Notes under the pieces: generated by a model
What the model was told of the DNA's origin: nothing
Databases searched by the model: none
The model's input: the letters and a program-made list of their open reading frames with translations, nothing else
Assembly: GCF_017942085.1 (NCBI RefSeq)
Contig: NZ_JAGKSP010000001.1
Span: 372,001-436,000, forward strand
Length of the DNA: 64,000 bases
DNA from: Paenibacillus lignilyticus
Lineage (GTDB): Bacteria; Bacillota; Bacilli; Paenibacillales; Paenibacillaceae
Direction of reading: 5' to 3'
Shown here: positions 37,728 through 46,935 of the stretch, one piece after another
Layout of the letters: each line of letters starts with the position of its first letter
How positions within the stretch are numbered: the first letter of the stretch is position 1
Position numbers and translations under genes: made by a program

Positions 37728-39473
37728 ATGAGCTCATTTGCCGATTCAAATCGCCATACGCGTAAACCCGCTTCGCCCATTCAGCGTGAAAGTGCCGAGC
37801 AGAGCACCCGTGCAGCGGCCTCGTCGGCTAACAGTCGGGAAAGTGATTCGGAACCCGGAAAGCTGCTGCAGATGCAGCGCGCATCCGGCAATCAAGCTGT
37901 GCTGCAGATGATGCAGTCAGGTAAAGGCACGATCATGCGGCAGACCGGCGCGGCTCGTATGGGAAGACCTGACCGTGTAAACAGTCCGGCTTCATCTACG
38001 GTCCGAGCGACGCCGGCCGCAGCTCAAGCGCCAGCTTCGGCAGCGCCGGAGCAGCAAGCGCAAGAAGCCGCCGCTGCTCCGGTAACGGCTCCGACCGTTA
38101 CGTCAAGCGCGCCGGCGGCTCCAGCCGCCCCTGCCGCGCCGGCGGCTCCGGCTGCGGCCGCTGCTCCGGCGGCGTTCACCCCACCGCCGATTCCCGCCAA
38201 TTTGAGGGGCAAGGCAGGGTACAGCGAAGTCTACAGCTGGCTGAAAGAGCAAGCCGCGAAAGAGAAGAAAGCCACTCTCTTCGCTTACTTCGACGCCTTG
38301 ACGCCGGAACAGAAAATGTCGGCGATACGCGCAATGAACGGCGGCACCAAACGATTCGTCGATCTGGATAACGTCAAGAAAGCGATGGTTAAAGGCCTCA
38401 TTAGTAAATCGGTCGATTGGGATAAGTTCTCGGTCTTCTCTCGGGATGCCAGCAAAACCGATACCAAAAACTACAATGCGGATACGGACAAAGACTATCT
38501 CGGTTACGCTGCGATCGGCACTTCCGCTTCGACGGGCGGCGCCGGCGGTTCGGCTACCATCAGCGCAGGATTAGGGGCAAAGGATGCCCTGCCTGTTGCC
38601 GAAGGTATCGGACCTGCCGCCGGCGCGCTTAGCGGACTTGCTTCGATCTCGCAGATCTACAATGCCACCGACAACTACGATGAATCGCTGAGCAACACCG
38701 GCAAAGCGCAGCAAATCGTGGGAGAAGGAGGCGCCGGCGCGGCCGATCTCGCCCGTTTCAGCGCGGGCACGGTGAACAGCGTTCGTACCGTTGCAGACAT
38801 GGGGCTCAACGCCGGAGCGACGGTCGCTGCCGGGGCTGCCGGTATTATCGGCGGCGCGGCCTATATGGTCAGCGGCGTAGCCGGCTACCGAGAGAACAAG
38901 AAGAACGCCAAGAACCTGCACGACATGGAAGACAAGATGAAGCAGGCCGGCGATAAACGTGCCACAGATCTTGGACATGCCGCTAACCTGGGCGGTTCGA
39001 CGCAGGAAATGAACAAAGACAAGAACAAAGCAACAGCCGTCAAAGGAGCGCTCATGGTCGCAGGCGGCGCTGCCCTCTTAATCGCAGCCGCTTCCCCTGC
39101 CGGCCCAATCCTCATCGCGCTTGCCGCGATTCTTGGCGGCGTTGCGGCAATCGTGAAATTTTATAAGAAATATAAACGGAAAGAATCGTTCGTCGATCGC
39201 GTCCTTAAGGTCGATGAAGCGATGAAGAAACCGGAGAACGAGAAAACCGGCAAAGATAAAGTCAGGCAGCAGCTCATTGAAGAGAAGGGCTTTAACAGCG
39301 TCGATCAATGTTATGCTCAGATCGTCACGGATCTGGCAGGCATGCTGTTTGAATCCGGGGTACGCGGCGACGATGCGGACAGCAGATCGATTATCGAGAG
39401 CATCGGACTTCGCGTTGACAGCGCCAAGCAGAAACCAACGAAAGAAATGATTGCGAAGAAACTGCACAACTAG
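37728..39473 (+). CDS. Putative secreted effector/toxin-like protein with N-terminal GN motif and Gly/Ala-rich hydrophobic domain
   Basis: This 581-aa protein has no classical signal peptide. Residues 46-62 read LLQMQRASGNQAVLQMM, resembling the short motif L-Q-R-x-x-G-N-x-A-V found, as I recall, near the N-terminus of proteins linked to extracellular contractile injection systems. A Pro/Ala-rich linker (about 85-155, repeated PAA) follows. Next is a charged helical region (GYSEVYSWLKEQAAKEKKA) and two long Gly/Ala-rich hydrophobic stretches, one ending IIGGAAYMVSGVAGY, the other ILIALAAILGGVAAIVKFY. The C-terminus is Lys-rich and helical. There is no HExxH motif and no known catalytic domain. 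The ATG at 37728 follows GGAGG by 8 bp. The adjacent small gene may be its chaperone. Function is inferred. Confidence 0.72.
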   Translation: MSSFADSNRHTRKPASPIQRESAEQSTRAAASSANSRESDSEPGKLLQMQRASGNQAVLQMMQSGKGTIMRQTGAARMGRPDRVNSPASSTVRATPAAAQAPASAAPEQQAQEAAAAPVTAPTVTSSAPAAPAAPAAPAAPAAAAAPAAFTPPPIPANLRGKAGYSEVYSWLKEQAAKEKKATLFAYFDALTPEQKMSAIRAMNGGTKRFVDLDNVKKAMVKGLISKSVDWDKFSVFSRDASKTDTKNYNADTDKDYLGYAAIGTSASTGGAGGSATISAGLGAKDALPVAEGIGPAAGALSGLASISQIYNATDNYDESLSNTGKAQQIVGEGGAGAADLARFSAGTVNSVRTVADMGLNAGATVAAGAAGIIGGAAYMVSGVAGYRENKKNAKNLHDMEDKMKQAGDKRATDLGHAANLGGSTQEMNKDKNKATAVKGALMVAGGAALLIAAASPAGPILIALAAILGGVAAIVKFYKKYKRKESFVDRVLKVDEAMKKPENEKTGKDKVRQQLIEEKGFNSVDQCYAQIVTDLAGMLFESGVRGDDADSRSIIESIGLRVDSAKQKPTKEMIAKKLHN

Positions 39474-39492
39474 CCAAAGGAGACTGACCCGA

Positions 39493-40017
39493 ATGTCCTT
39501 GCAAGAAGACGTGATCAGTATCGATTACTTGAAGCGAACGCTTCGTTTCTACGAAAATATTGATATCGCATCCCAACTGATGGGACCGACGGATGATGCG
39601 CCATACACCTCTCTCATCATCCGTTTTACCGAAATCGGCGAACGGGAAGCAACCATCGATTTAGAGATGAGCTTCCTGCCGGGCTTGCAGGAGCTGAATC
39701 AAGAAGGCGTGTATCTCTTCCAATCGTTCGCCGTGCTGGCTCCTCAAACTTCGAAGGAACATGAGGACGAGCTTCTGAAGGCGATCAGCATCCTCAACAT
39801 TCAGCTTCCGCTCGGCACATTCGGTGTCTTCCCTGATGGCGGCGCCTTGTATTTGAAGCAAACCGCCATGTTGTCCCGCGAAGGGCTGGTAAGCGGTCAT
39901 GCGGTTAAACTGTTGGATCAACAGAACGGCGTTCTGCTGCATCAGCTGCATCAATTTACCGATTACCTGCTGGATGTCTCCGCAGGCAAACGGAAAGCCG
40001 AATCAACACCGCTGTAA
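39493..40017 (+). CDS. YbjN / secretion-chaperone-like small acidic protein
   Basis: This is a 174-aa acidic soluble protein. Its pattern of strands and helices, with DELLKAISILNIQLPLGTFGVFPDGGALYLKQTAML in the centre (given here only as the span about residues 90-130), resembles YbjN and the fold of type III secretion chaperones. A C-terminal helix (LLHQLHQFTDYLLDV) could dimerise. It starts 19 bp after the 581-aa gene with AAAGGAG upstream, so the two are almost certainly cotranscribed. I infer a chaperone, immunity or targeting role for that partner. The family assignment is tentative. Confidence 0.65.
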   Translation: MSLQEDVISIDYLKRTLRFYENIDIASQLMGPTDDAPYTSLIIRFTEIGEREATIDLEMSFLPGLQELNQEGVYLFQSFAVLAPQTSKEHEDELLKAISILNIQLPLGTFGVFPDGGALYLKQTAMLSREGLVSGHAVKLLDQQNGVLLHQLHQFTDYLLDVSAGKRKAESTPL

Positions 40018-40055
40018 TGACGCAAACTACTCCTTGGAAAGGAGTGGTTAACAAG

Positions 40056-40934
40056 ATGACATCCAACCAACAAACACCACAAAGACCGAAGTCGTTTCCG
40101 CCGCAGCATCAGAATCGACAGCCCGGCCTTGAAAGCGAGATGACCCCTCGCCCGCAGTTTGAAGCACCGGCCTATAAAGCGGCAGGCAAGCTCTTGGGCA
40201 AAGTTGCCGTAATTACCGGAGGAGACAGCGGAATCGGCCGTGCAGTCGCGCTGATGTATGCCAAAGAAGGCGCAGATGTTGCGATCGTATACTTAGACGA
40301 AGATGGCGATGCGACTGAGATTCGAGGATTAATCGAAGGGTTAGGCCGAAAATGCTTGACCATCGCAGGCGATATAGGGGATCCCGAGTTTTGCAAGAAG
40401 GTCATCTATGATACGACCTCACAACTGGGAAGTCTTTCTATAGTCGTGAACAACGCCGCAGAACAGCATCCGAAGGATTCGCTGGAGCTCATTACGCCGC
40501 AACAGCTTGAACGAACGTTCAAAACCAACGTATTCGGCATGTTCTATCTGACTCAAGCCGCTTTGCCGCATCTGTCTCAAGGCGCGACCATCATTAACAC
40601 GACATCGATAACGGCCTATCATGGCAGTGCGAATTTGCTCGATTACTCCTCCACCAAAGGAGCTCAGGTTGCGTTCACCCGCTCCCTCGCGATGAATCTT
40701 GCCCCTCAAGGCATTCGCGTTAACGCCGTTGCTCCGGGGCCGATATGGACGCCGCTTATTCCATCGACGTTCGATGAGAAGACCGTAGCCAAATTCGGCT
40801 CCGACACACCTATGAAACGCGCGGGACAACCCGAAGAACTCGCACCCGCGTATGTCTATCTCGCTTGCGAGGACTCCTCCTACATGAGCGGACAAGTCCT
40901 CCACGTGAATGGCGGGGAGATTGTGAACGGATAA
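40056..40934 (+). CDS. SDR family oxidoreductase (YhxC/YhdF-like)
   Basis: This is a 292-aa short-chain dehydrogenase of the extended-N-terminus type seen in Bacillus general-stress proteins. A Pro/Gln-rich leader (about 1-40) is followed by the cofactor loop AVITGGDSGIGRAVALMYA and the NNAAEQHP motif. The catalytic residues are Ser in INTTSITAYHG and Tyr/Lys in LLDYSSTKGAQVAF, with AVAPGPIWTPLIPS after them. The substrate cannot be predicted. The ATG at 40056 has AAAGGAG upstream; a TAATG overlap at 40017 gives a longer but less supported start. It may form one transcript with the two genes before it. Confidence 0.92.
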   Translation: MTSNQQTPQRPKSFPPQHQNRQPGLESEMTPRPQFEAPAYKAAGKLLGKVAVITGGDSGIGRAVALMYAKEGADVAIVYLDEDGDATEIRGLIEGLGRKCLTIAGDIGDPEFCKKVIYDTTSQLGSLSIVVNNAAEQHPKDSLELITPQQLERTFKTNVFGMFYLTQAALPHLSQGATIINTTSITAYHGSANLLDYSSTKGAQVAFTRSLAMNLAPQGIRVNAVAPGPIWTPLIPSTFDEKTVAKFGSDTPMKRAGQPEELAPAYVYLACEDSSYMSGQVLHVNGGEIVNG

Positions 40935-40951
40935 TCAACGTCCATACAAAC

Positions 40952-41006
40952 AAAGGCCGACCGCCAAGTTAGCTCATCTCGAGTTAACGCGGCGGCCGGC
41001 CTTTTC
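40952..41006. terminator. Bidirectional terminator between the SDR and amidohydrolase genes
   Basis: AAAGGCCG-A-CCGCC (40952-40965) pairs with GGCGG-C-CGGCCTTT (40991-41004). It serves converging transcripts from both sides. Confidence 0.8.
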
Positions 41007-41012
41007 TCTATC

Positions 41013-42347
41013 TCAAATTCGTTTTAACAGTCGTGCAATAGAACGGTCCGCCTCACGGAGCACCGTTCGTTTATCAACGGTTCTTACTTTCCCTCGTTCC
41101 ACAACCATCTTGCCGTCGACCCATACATCGGACACATTGCTTCTTGAAGCCGCATAGACGACGCGTGAATATGGATCCGCATCATAGGATGGAAATGTAT
41201 GAAAATCGTTCAAATCCAGCAGAACGAGATCTGCTTTCTTGCCCGGTTCAATACTGCCGATCAGATGATCCAGTCCAAGCGCCTCGGCCCCGCCGATCGT
41301 TGCCATACGCAGCACCGTTCTCGCATTCATTGACTCCGGACCACACCGCACTTTATGCAGCAGTGCCGTTAAACGCATCTCCTGAAACATATCCAGCGTA
41401 TTGTTGCAAGGCGCGCCATCCGCACCAATTCCCATCCCAATCCCCTGCTCCAACAGCTCGGGCACTAATGCAATGCCAGATGACAGCTTCAGATTGGATC
41501 CCGGACAATGGGTCATTTTCGTCCCCGTCCGCCTTAGAATATCCTTCTCTTCATCATCCAGCCAAATGCAATGTGCGAGGACAAGCCGCGGCGAGGTCAG
41601 CCCGATATGATCCAAATACACGATATTGCGCATTCCGCGCTGGCGCATAACCAGATCGATTTCCTCGCGATTCTCAGCCGCATGCGTGTGGACGAGCACT
41701 TGATAGTGGAACGATAAATCCCGCACCTCTTTCAGCAGCTCTTCCGAACAGGAGACGACGAAACGCGGACAGTAGGCGTAACCGATTCGGCCATTGTCAT
41801 AGCCATGCCATTTCTCGAGCAGCGCCGTGCTTTCTGCAACCGAACGTTTCGTATCTTCCTGCAAACCAGCCGGCACATCACCGCCTGCATCCATCATCAC
41901 TTTGCCCGAGATCGCTCGGATCCCGCTGCTTGCAATGGCCTGGAAAGCAAAATCGGTATGGCTCACCGTCTCCATATCCAGAATTGTCGTTGTTCCGCTG
42001 CGCAATAATTCGCCGATGCCAAGCATCGCGGAGTAATAAACCGATTCCTCATCATGCGCCGCTTCCAGCGGCCAAACCCGAGTCCGCAGCCAATCCATAA
42101 GCGCCATATCGTCTGCGCGGCCGCGAAATAACGTCTGGCACAAATGAATATGCGTTTGCACGAAACCGGGCAGCAGCAGCCTTCCTTTGGCTTCAACGAC
42201 CGTCGTATCGGCGGCATCATAACCGCTCGTTATCTGGCCGCCAACAGAGACAATGCGATCATCCTTGAACAGTACATCGCCCACTGCAATTTCGTCCTGT
42301 TTATTCATGGTGACAATCGTTGCATTTCGTACCAAGGTTGTTCCCAT
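41013..42347 (-). CDS. Amidohydrolase, deaminase subfamily (MtaD/SsnA/TrzA-like)
   Basis: This 444-aa metal-dependent hydrolase has a TIM-barrel. The metal ligands are in LLPGFVQTHIHLCQTLFRG, VHTHAAENREE and LVLAHCIWLDD; the Asp is in GIGADGAPCNNTLDM. EPGKKADLVLLDLNDFHT ends the barrel. This is the pattern of S-adenosylhomocysteine/5'-methylthioadenosine or guanine-type deaminases; the exact substrate is uncertain. The ATG at 42347 follows GGAGG by 11 bp. It stands alone, converging with the SDR gene. Confidence 0.9.
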   Translation of the reverse strand: MGTTLVRNATIVTMNKQDEIAVGDVLFKDDRIVSVGGQITSGYDAADTTVVEAKGRLLLPGFVQTHIHLCQTLFRGRADDMALMDWLRTRVWPLEAAHDEESVYYSAMLGIGELLRSGTTTILDMETVSHTDFAFQAIASSGIRAISGKVMMDAGGDVPAGLQEDTKRSVAESTALLEKWHGYDNGRIGYAYCPRFVVSCSEELLKEVRDLSFHYQVLVHTHAAENREEIDLVMRQRGMRNIVYLDHIGLTSPRLVLAHCIWLDDEEKDILRRTGTKMTHCPGSNLKLSSGIALVPELLEQGIGMGIGADGAPCNNTLDMFQEMRLTALLHKVRCGPESMNARTVLRMATIGGAEALGLDHLIGSIEPGKKADLVLLDLNDFHTFPSYDADPYSRVVYAASRSNVSDVWVDGKMVVERGKVRTVDKRTVLREADRSIARLLKRI

Positions 42348-42447
42348 AGGCTGCCTCGCCTCCCTCACTTGGACTACGTGGTATGGTTTGTCAGTTATGC
42401 TTACATTGTACCATGAGGAAATGTGAAAAAGGCAGCATTTTACAGCA

Positions 42448-42795
42448 TTAGGACCAATCCATTAATCGGCCGATCTCCGCTCGAATCCCCGGGAACGACA
42501 GCACCTGTTCCTTGAACGACTCCCGCTCCCCCCAATCGGTCTTCATCGTCGGCGTATCGAATAATTCATCGGTGACGTTAGTAAAGGCATTATGCATATT
42601 GTTGTCGTACCAATCGATTTCCGTCTTGGCATCATTCTTCACGACCGCAATCATATCGTAATCATTGTCTCGTGAAGCGCCAAAGTAAGCGAGCAATTCA
42701 GGCATGCCCGCATCATTGGTATGAACTTCAATTTCACAGCTGGGAACTCCCTCGCGCTTCACCGCGCGTCTGACGCGTGCATCCGTCACGATCAT
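42448..42795 (-). CDS. Hypothetical protein (115 aa), second of a coupled pair
   Basis: I do not recognise this protein's function. It is soluble and mixed alpha/beta: HTNDAGMPELLAYFGASRDNDYDMIAVVKND looks like strand-helix-strand. The central region ETDWYDN-like (EIDWYDNNMHNAFTNV) is polar and aromatic. Its start overlaps the stop of the upstream 117-aa gene by 4 bp, so the two are translated together. No secretion signal is present. Confidence 0.7.
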   Translation of the reverse strand: MIVTDARVRRAVKREGVPSCEIEVHTNDAGMPELLAYFGASRDNDYDMIAVVKNDAKTEIDWYDNNMHNAFTNVTDELFDTPTMKTDWGERESFKEQVLSFPGIRAEIGRLMDWS

Positions 42796-43145
42796 CTCAA
42801 ACTCCCCTCTGGAAATAATCCCATCGTGGCAATATGATTCTTCGTCTCTGTTGTGCCCAGCTCGTACAATAGCCGATAGACATCGAGAAGAATCGCATCT
42901 ACGCCTGCATTCATCTGCTTATCGCTTGCCGAACTAAACGGCGCTGTGGCATATTGGCTCGCTTGCAATTCATCCATCGACGCGTATTCCTCAAACAACT
43001 CTTGCAAACGGTTTAATTCTTCTTCATTTGCGGTAATCGCAAACTCAAACGCAGTCGCTTCTGGATCCACTAATATTGAGCCTGCCTGTACGGACACATA
43101 ATAGGGTTTACGTGCGTAAAATGACTCATCGTGATCATTGACCAT
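42792..43145 (-). CDS. Hypothetical protein (117 aa), first of a coupled pair
   Basis: I do not recognise this protein's function. It is acidic and soluble, with a strand-rich start (KPYYVSVQAGSILVDPEA, FEFAITANEEELNRLQELF) followed by helices ending in AILLDVYRLLYELGTTETKNH. GGAGG lies 10 bp before the ATG. The pair with the 115-aa gene is divergent from the asparagine synthetase gene. The two products may act together. Confidence 0.7.
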   Translation of the reverse strand: MVNDHDESFYARKPYYVSVQAGSILVDPEATAFEFAITANEEELNRLQELFEEYASMDELQASQYATAPFSSASDKQMNAGVDAILLDVYRLLYELGTTETKNHIATMGLFPEGSLR

Positions 43146-43264
43146 ATCGAAAGACCCTCCTTCATTGCTCTAGCATCCCCCCACGGACAGACATTTTATC
43201 CATATTTTTCGCATAACCATCATAGTATCGCTGTTTGAAGCTCTAAGAGAAAGGAATGAGCACC

Positions 43265-45109
43265 ATGTGTGGATTCACGGGCTGGATCGACTGGACCGAT
43301 GACCTGACAAAACAATCCATCACTCTCGAGAAAATGACCGGAACGCTGGCAAACCGCGGCCCGGATGCATCGGGAACCTGGATCTCGCCGCATTGTGCGC
43401 TAGGCCACCGGAGACTCTCCGTTATCGATCCTGCGAACGGTGCACAACCAATGGTTCGTACGTCTGATGACGATACGTATGTCCTTGTTTATAACGGGGA
43501 GCTGTATAACGCACCCGAATTAAAGCGAGAGCTCGAAAGTCGAGGCAGACGGTTTACAACGACCTGCGACACGGAAGTATTGCTCGTTGCCTATATGGAA
43601 TGGGGTCCTTCCTGCGTGGAGAAGTTTAACGGGATCTTTGCCTTTGCCCTATGGGATTCCAAGGAACAGCAGCTGTTCATCGCCAGAGACAGACTCGGTG
43701 TTAAACCGTTCTTCTACGCGAAACAGCTGGGGCGCTTCGTATTCGGCTCAGAGCCGAAGGCGCTGCTTGCGCATCCTGCTGTCAAACCGGAAATTGGCCC
43801 TGAAGGGTTAGCCGAAATCTTCATCGTCGGACCTGCTCGTACGCCGGGGGTCGGCGTCTACCGGGATATCGGTGAGCTGCTGCCGGGACACTGTGCCATC
43901 TATAACCGCTCCGGCTTAAGTGTCCGTACTTATTGGAAATTAGAAAGCAAGCCTCACGCCGAAACCGTGCAGGAGACGGCCAAAACAGTAGGCGATCTGC
44001 TGCAAGATACGGTAGAACGTCAGCTCGTATCCGATGTTCCGCTATGTACGCTGCTCTCAGGCGGCTTGGACTCCAGTGCGCTCACTTCACTTGCGGTGAA
44101 TTACTACAATGAAACGGGGCAAGGCGTCGTCCATACGTTCTCCGTCGATTATGTAGATAACGATAAACACTTTAAAGCCCATGCGTTCCAGCCTAATGCG
44201 GATGCGCCTTGGATCGAACGAATGACCACCCATCTGGGCACGATACATCATTCGATGGTATTTGATACGCCTGATCTTGTCGCTTCGCTGCGTGAAGCCA
44301 TGCAAGCCCGCGATATGCCGGGGATGGCAGACGTGGATTCGTCCCTGCTGCTCTTCTGCCGCGAAATCAAGAAGGAAGCCACCGTGGCGATTTCCGGTGA
44401 AGCCGCGGATGAAATCTTCGGCGGTTACCCGTGGTTCCACCGCGAGGAAGCGCTGAATGCAGGTACGTTCCCTTGGTCGCTTGCAGCAGGCATGAGGGCG
44501 GATCTGCTCTCGCAGGACGTTGCCGCATGGATTCGGCCGCTTGATTATCTCGGGGATCGGTATTCGGATGCGATTGCCGAGGTGCCGCACCTGGCCGGCG
44601 AAGACGCTGCTGCCCGCAAAATGCGTCAAATGTCCTATCTGAACATTACGCGATTCATGCCGACACTGCTCGACCGTAAAGACCGGATGAGCATGGCGGT
44701 TGGCCTTGAAGTACGCGTACCCTATTGCGATCACAGACTCGTGGAGTATGTATACAACATTCCATGGGCGGTCAAAACAGCCGGTGACCGGGAGAAAGGC
44801 ATCCTCCGTATGGCACTGGAAGGCGTACTGCCTCATGATGTGCTCTATCGGAAGAAAAGCCCTTATCCGAAAACGCACAACCCGAACTACCTCAATGCAG
44901 TGCGCAAGCAGGTTCTGGAGATCATTCATGAAGGCACCTCCCCGCTGCTGCAGCTCATCAATGTGAAGAAGATTCGCGAGCTCGCAGAATCCGAAGCAGC
45001 GAGCAGCAATTTGCCATGGTTCGGCCAATTGATGTCCGGACCGCAGCTGTTCGCATATCTGCTGCAGGTTGATATGTGGCTGAGGGAATACAAGGTAGTT
45101 ATACGCTGA
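43265..45109 (+). CDS. asnO: Asparagine synthetase (glutamine-hydrolysing), AsnO/AsnB type
   Basis: This enzyme makes asparagine from aspartate, ATP and glutamine. From the ATG at 43265 the product is 614 aa and begins MCGFTGW, which exposes the class II amidotransferase Cys after Met removal. An upstream ATG at 43256 would block it. AAAGGA lies 9 bp before. The glutaminase domain includes LVYNGELYNAPEL. The synthetase domain has the PPi loop LLSGGLDSSALTSL and AISGEAADEIFGGYPW. The length matches the Bacillus sporulation-associated AsnO, so that paralogue is favoured over AsnB. Confidence 0.9.
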   Translation: MCGFTGWIDWTDDLTKQSITLEKMTGTLANRGPDASGTWISPHCALGHRRLSVIDPANGAQPMVRTSDDDTYVLVYNGELYNAPELKRELESRGRRFTTTCDTEVLLVAYMEWGPSCVEKFNGIFAFALWDSKEQQLFIARDRLGVKPFFYAKQLGRFVFGSEPKALLAHPAVKPEIGPEGLAEIFIVGPARTPGVGVYRDIGELLPGHCAIYNRSGLSVRTYWKLESKPHAETVQETAKTVGDLLQDTVERQLVSDVPLCTLLSGGLDSSALTSLAVNYYNETGQGVVHTFSVDYVDNDKHFKAHAFQPNADAPWIERMTTHLGTIHHSMVFDTPDLVASLREAMQARDMPGMADVDSSLLLFCREIKKEATVAISGEAADEIFGGYPWFHREEALNAGTFPWSLAAGMRADLLSQDVAAWIRPLDYLGDRYSDAIAEVPHLAGEDAAARKMRQMSYLNITRFMPTLLDRKDRMSMAVGLEVRVPYCDHRLVEYVYNIPWAVKTAGDREKGILRMALEGVLPHDVLYRKKSPYPKTHNPNYLNAVRKQVLEIIHEGTSPLLQLINVKKIRELAESEAASSNLPWFGQLMSGPQLFAYLLQVDMWLREYKVVIR

Positions 45110-45132
45110 TTCACCGAACCGCTTAATATGAG

Positions 45133-45180
45133 GCCGTCTCCGAAGTGTGTATGCAACCACACTTTACGAGGCGGCTTTTT
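45133..45180 (+). terminator. Rho-independent terminator of the asparagine synthetase gene
   Basis: GCCGTCTC (45133-45140) pairs with GAGGCGGC (45168-45175), with an inner AAGTGTG/CACACTT stem and a TTTTT tail. The 210 bp from here to rdgB show no supportable gene. Confidence 0.85.
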
Positions 45181-45390
45181 CGTTATTGAAACTGCATATA
45201 GCCGCGCTTCCGACGACGCAAAAAGACCGTCCCCCTGCCGGTAATGAGGCATAAGAAACGGTCCACTTTCGGTTAGGTCTTCATAAATGCCAGATACGCA
45301 AGCCTGATAAGGATGATCGACCCTCCGAAGCCGTAGACCATGAAGCAAAATTGCGAACTCTTTAAACTTAACGGATATGGCGTGCTGCCG

Positions 45391-46035
45391 CTATTCGCTT
45401 ACTGCAATCTTCTTCAGCAATTCAACGAGTGCAGTGCCGCGGTGGCTGATCGCCTGCTTCTCCTCCGTCGTCAGCTCCGCCATGCTTCTGCCTTGCGATT
45501 TCAAATAAAACAACGGATCATACCCAAAGCCGCCACTGCCTCTGGGACGGTCCATCATATATCCGTTAACCAAGCCTTCACTTTCGATAAAGGCTTCTGC
45601 GGCTGGATCATATAATGCCAACGTGCAAATGAAACTCGCTTCGCTTAGCAGCTTCGTTCCATCAGCGAGCTGCTCCGGCTCGGAGTCTTCTGCGGTTAGA
45701 CGAGCCAGCTCCTGCAGCAGCTTCTCATTATTGCGTGCATCTGTCGCACCTTCACCCGAGTACCTTGCGGAGTATACACCGGGTTCACCGCCGAGGCGCG
45801 TGACTTGAAGACCGGAATCGTCGGCAAGCACAGGCAGTCCCAGCGCCTCGGCAACTGTCTTCGCTTTCTTGCGGGCATTCTCCGCAAACGTCGTTCCGTC
45901 CTCTAGCACATCCGGCAGATTGGGGTAATCGAACATGCTGACGACCTGCATGCCAAGCTTGCCGAAGGCATGCGCAAACTCACGCACCTTGCCGGCGTTT
46001 TTGGTCGCTACAACTACCGTATCGCCCCGCTTCAT
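45391..46035 (-). CDS. rdgB: XTP/dITP diphosphatase (RdgB/HAM1 family)
   Basis: This house-cleaning pyrophosphatase removes non-canonical purine nucleotides. The 214-aa product has the N-terminal [19 protein letters not shown]. The catalytic region is [28 protein letters not shown], with [11 protein letters not shown] and [13 protein letters not shown] at the C-terminal end. Its ATG overlaps the rph stop by 4 bp, so the pair is translationally coupled, as in Bacillus where rph precedes this gene. Confidence 0.95.
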   Translation of the reverse strand: MKRGDTVVVATKNAGKVREFAHAFGKLGMQVVSMFDYPNLPDVLEDGTTFAENARKKAKTVAEALGLPVLADDSGLQVTRLGGEPGVYSARYSGEGATDARNNEKLLQELARLTAEDSEPEQLADGTKLLSEASFICTLALYDPAAEAFIESEGLVNGYMMDRPRGSGGFGYDPLFYLKSQGRSMAELTTEEKQAISHRGTALVELLKKIAVSE

Positions 46036-46778
46036 GCTTTCGGATTCCCGATACGGCTGCCCATTGCACCGAGTGCATCGCGCTGTTTCGCAATCAGGCT
46101 GGCAATACCTTCTTCCGCGCTGGCCAGAAGCTCGTTAAACTCTTCACGCGAGAAAGGCGACTCCTCGCCTGTTCCCTGCACCTCTACGAATTTACCCGCT
46201 CCGGTCATGACCACATTCATATCGACCTTCGCTTTGGAATCCTCATCGTAATTCAGGTCAAGCAGCGTACGCTCACCAATCACCCCTACACTAACCGACG
46301 CAAGAAAATCTGTCAGCGGGTATTTGGCAAACTCATTGTTGCTGTTTATCTTATGTACGGCCAGCGCCAGAGCGACGAACGCCCCTGTGATCGATGTCGT
46401 GCGTGTTCCGCCATCTGCTTGCAGCACATCGCAATCAAGCGTAATCGTCCGCTCGCCAAGCGCTTGTAAATCCACAACCGATCGCAGTGCGCGGCCGATC
46501 AAGCGCTGAATTTCCATCGTGCGGCCCGTCAGCTTCCCTCTTGCCGATTCCCGTTGATTCCGGACTTGCGTGGCACGCGGGAGCATCGAATATTCCGCGT
46601 TGATCCAGCCTTTGCCTTGTCCTTTCATGAAAGGCGGAACGCGCTCTTCGATTGAAGCCGTGCAGAGCACTTTCGTATCGCCGAACTCAATCAGCACGGA
46701 GCCTTCCGCATATTTATTAGGATTCATCGTAATTGTAACCGGCCGCAGCTCGTTTGCCTGACGTCCATCTATTCTCAT
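46032..46778 (-). CDS. rph: Ribonuclease PH
   Basis: This phosphorolytic exoribonuclease trims tRNA 3' ends. The 248-aa product starts [16 protein letters not shown]. It has [19 protein letters not shown] in the phosphate-binding region and [20 protein letters not shown] in the core. The open frame extends 26 codons upstream, but GGAGG 9 bp before the ATG at 46778 and the family start fix this start. In Bacillus gerM precedes rph; here an ABC operon lies between them. Confidence 0.96.
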   Translation of the reverse strand: MRIDGRQANELRPVTITMNPNKYAEGSVLIEFGDTKVLCTASIEERVPPFMKGQGKGWINAEYSMLPRATQVRNQRESARGKLTGRTMEIQRLIGRALRSVVDLQALGERTITLDCDVLQADGGTRTTSITGAFVALALAVHKINSNNEFAKYPLTDFLASVSVGVIGERTLLDLNYDEDSKAKVDMNVVMTGAGKFVEVQGTGEESPFSREEFNELLASAEEGIASLIAKQRDALGAMGSRIGNPKA

Positions 46779-46868
46779 TATGTGTAGCCTCCATCTTTCT
46801 GCAGCAATTTCATGTGCCATATGTTGGCGCAAGCGCAATCTAACCCATTTTACCAAAATGACGCCCGA

Positions 46869-46905
46869 AAAGCACCCGTCCCCTGAAACAGGGCAAACGG
46901 GGGCA
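46869..46905 (-). terminator. Probable terminator after the ABC exporter operon (proximal to rph)
   Basis: CCCGT-C-CCCTG (46875-46885) pairs with CAGGG-caa-ACGGG (46889-46902). The minus-strand tail GCTTTTCGG is short. Confidence 0.5.
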
Positions 46906-46935
46906 CTTAAAAGGAATTCCTAACCCTAAACGGAA

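Noticed and set aside
37728-40934. A complete contractile injection system or phage-tail cluster
   Set aside because: No sheath, tube, baseplate or ATPase genes are present in the window; only a cargo-like protein and a chaperone-like protein are seen.
44087-45160. 357-codon minus-strand open frame opposite asnO
   Set aside because: It overlaps the catalytic synthetase domain of asnO on the other strand and has His/Arg-rich shadow composition.
44926-45348. A gene or decayed gene between asnO and rdgB
   Set aside because: The open frame crosses the asnO terminator and the end of asnO, and nothing in its sequence matches a family.
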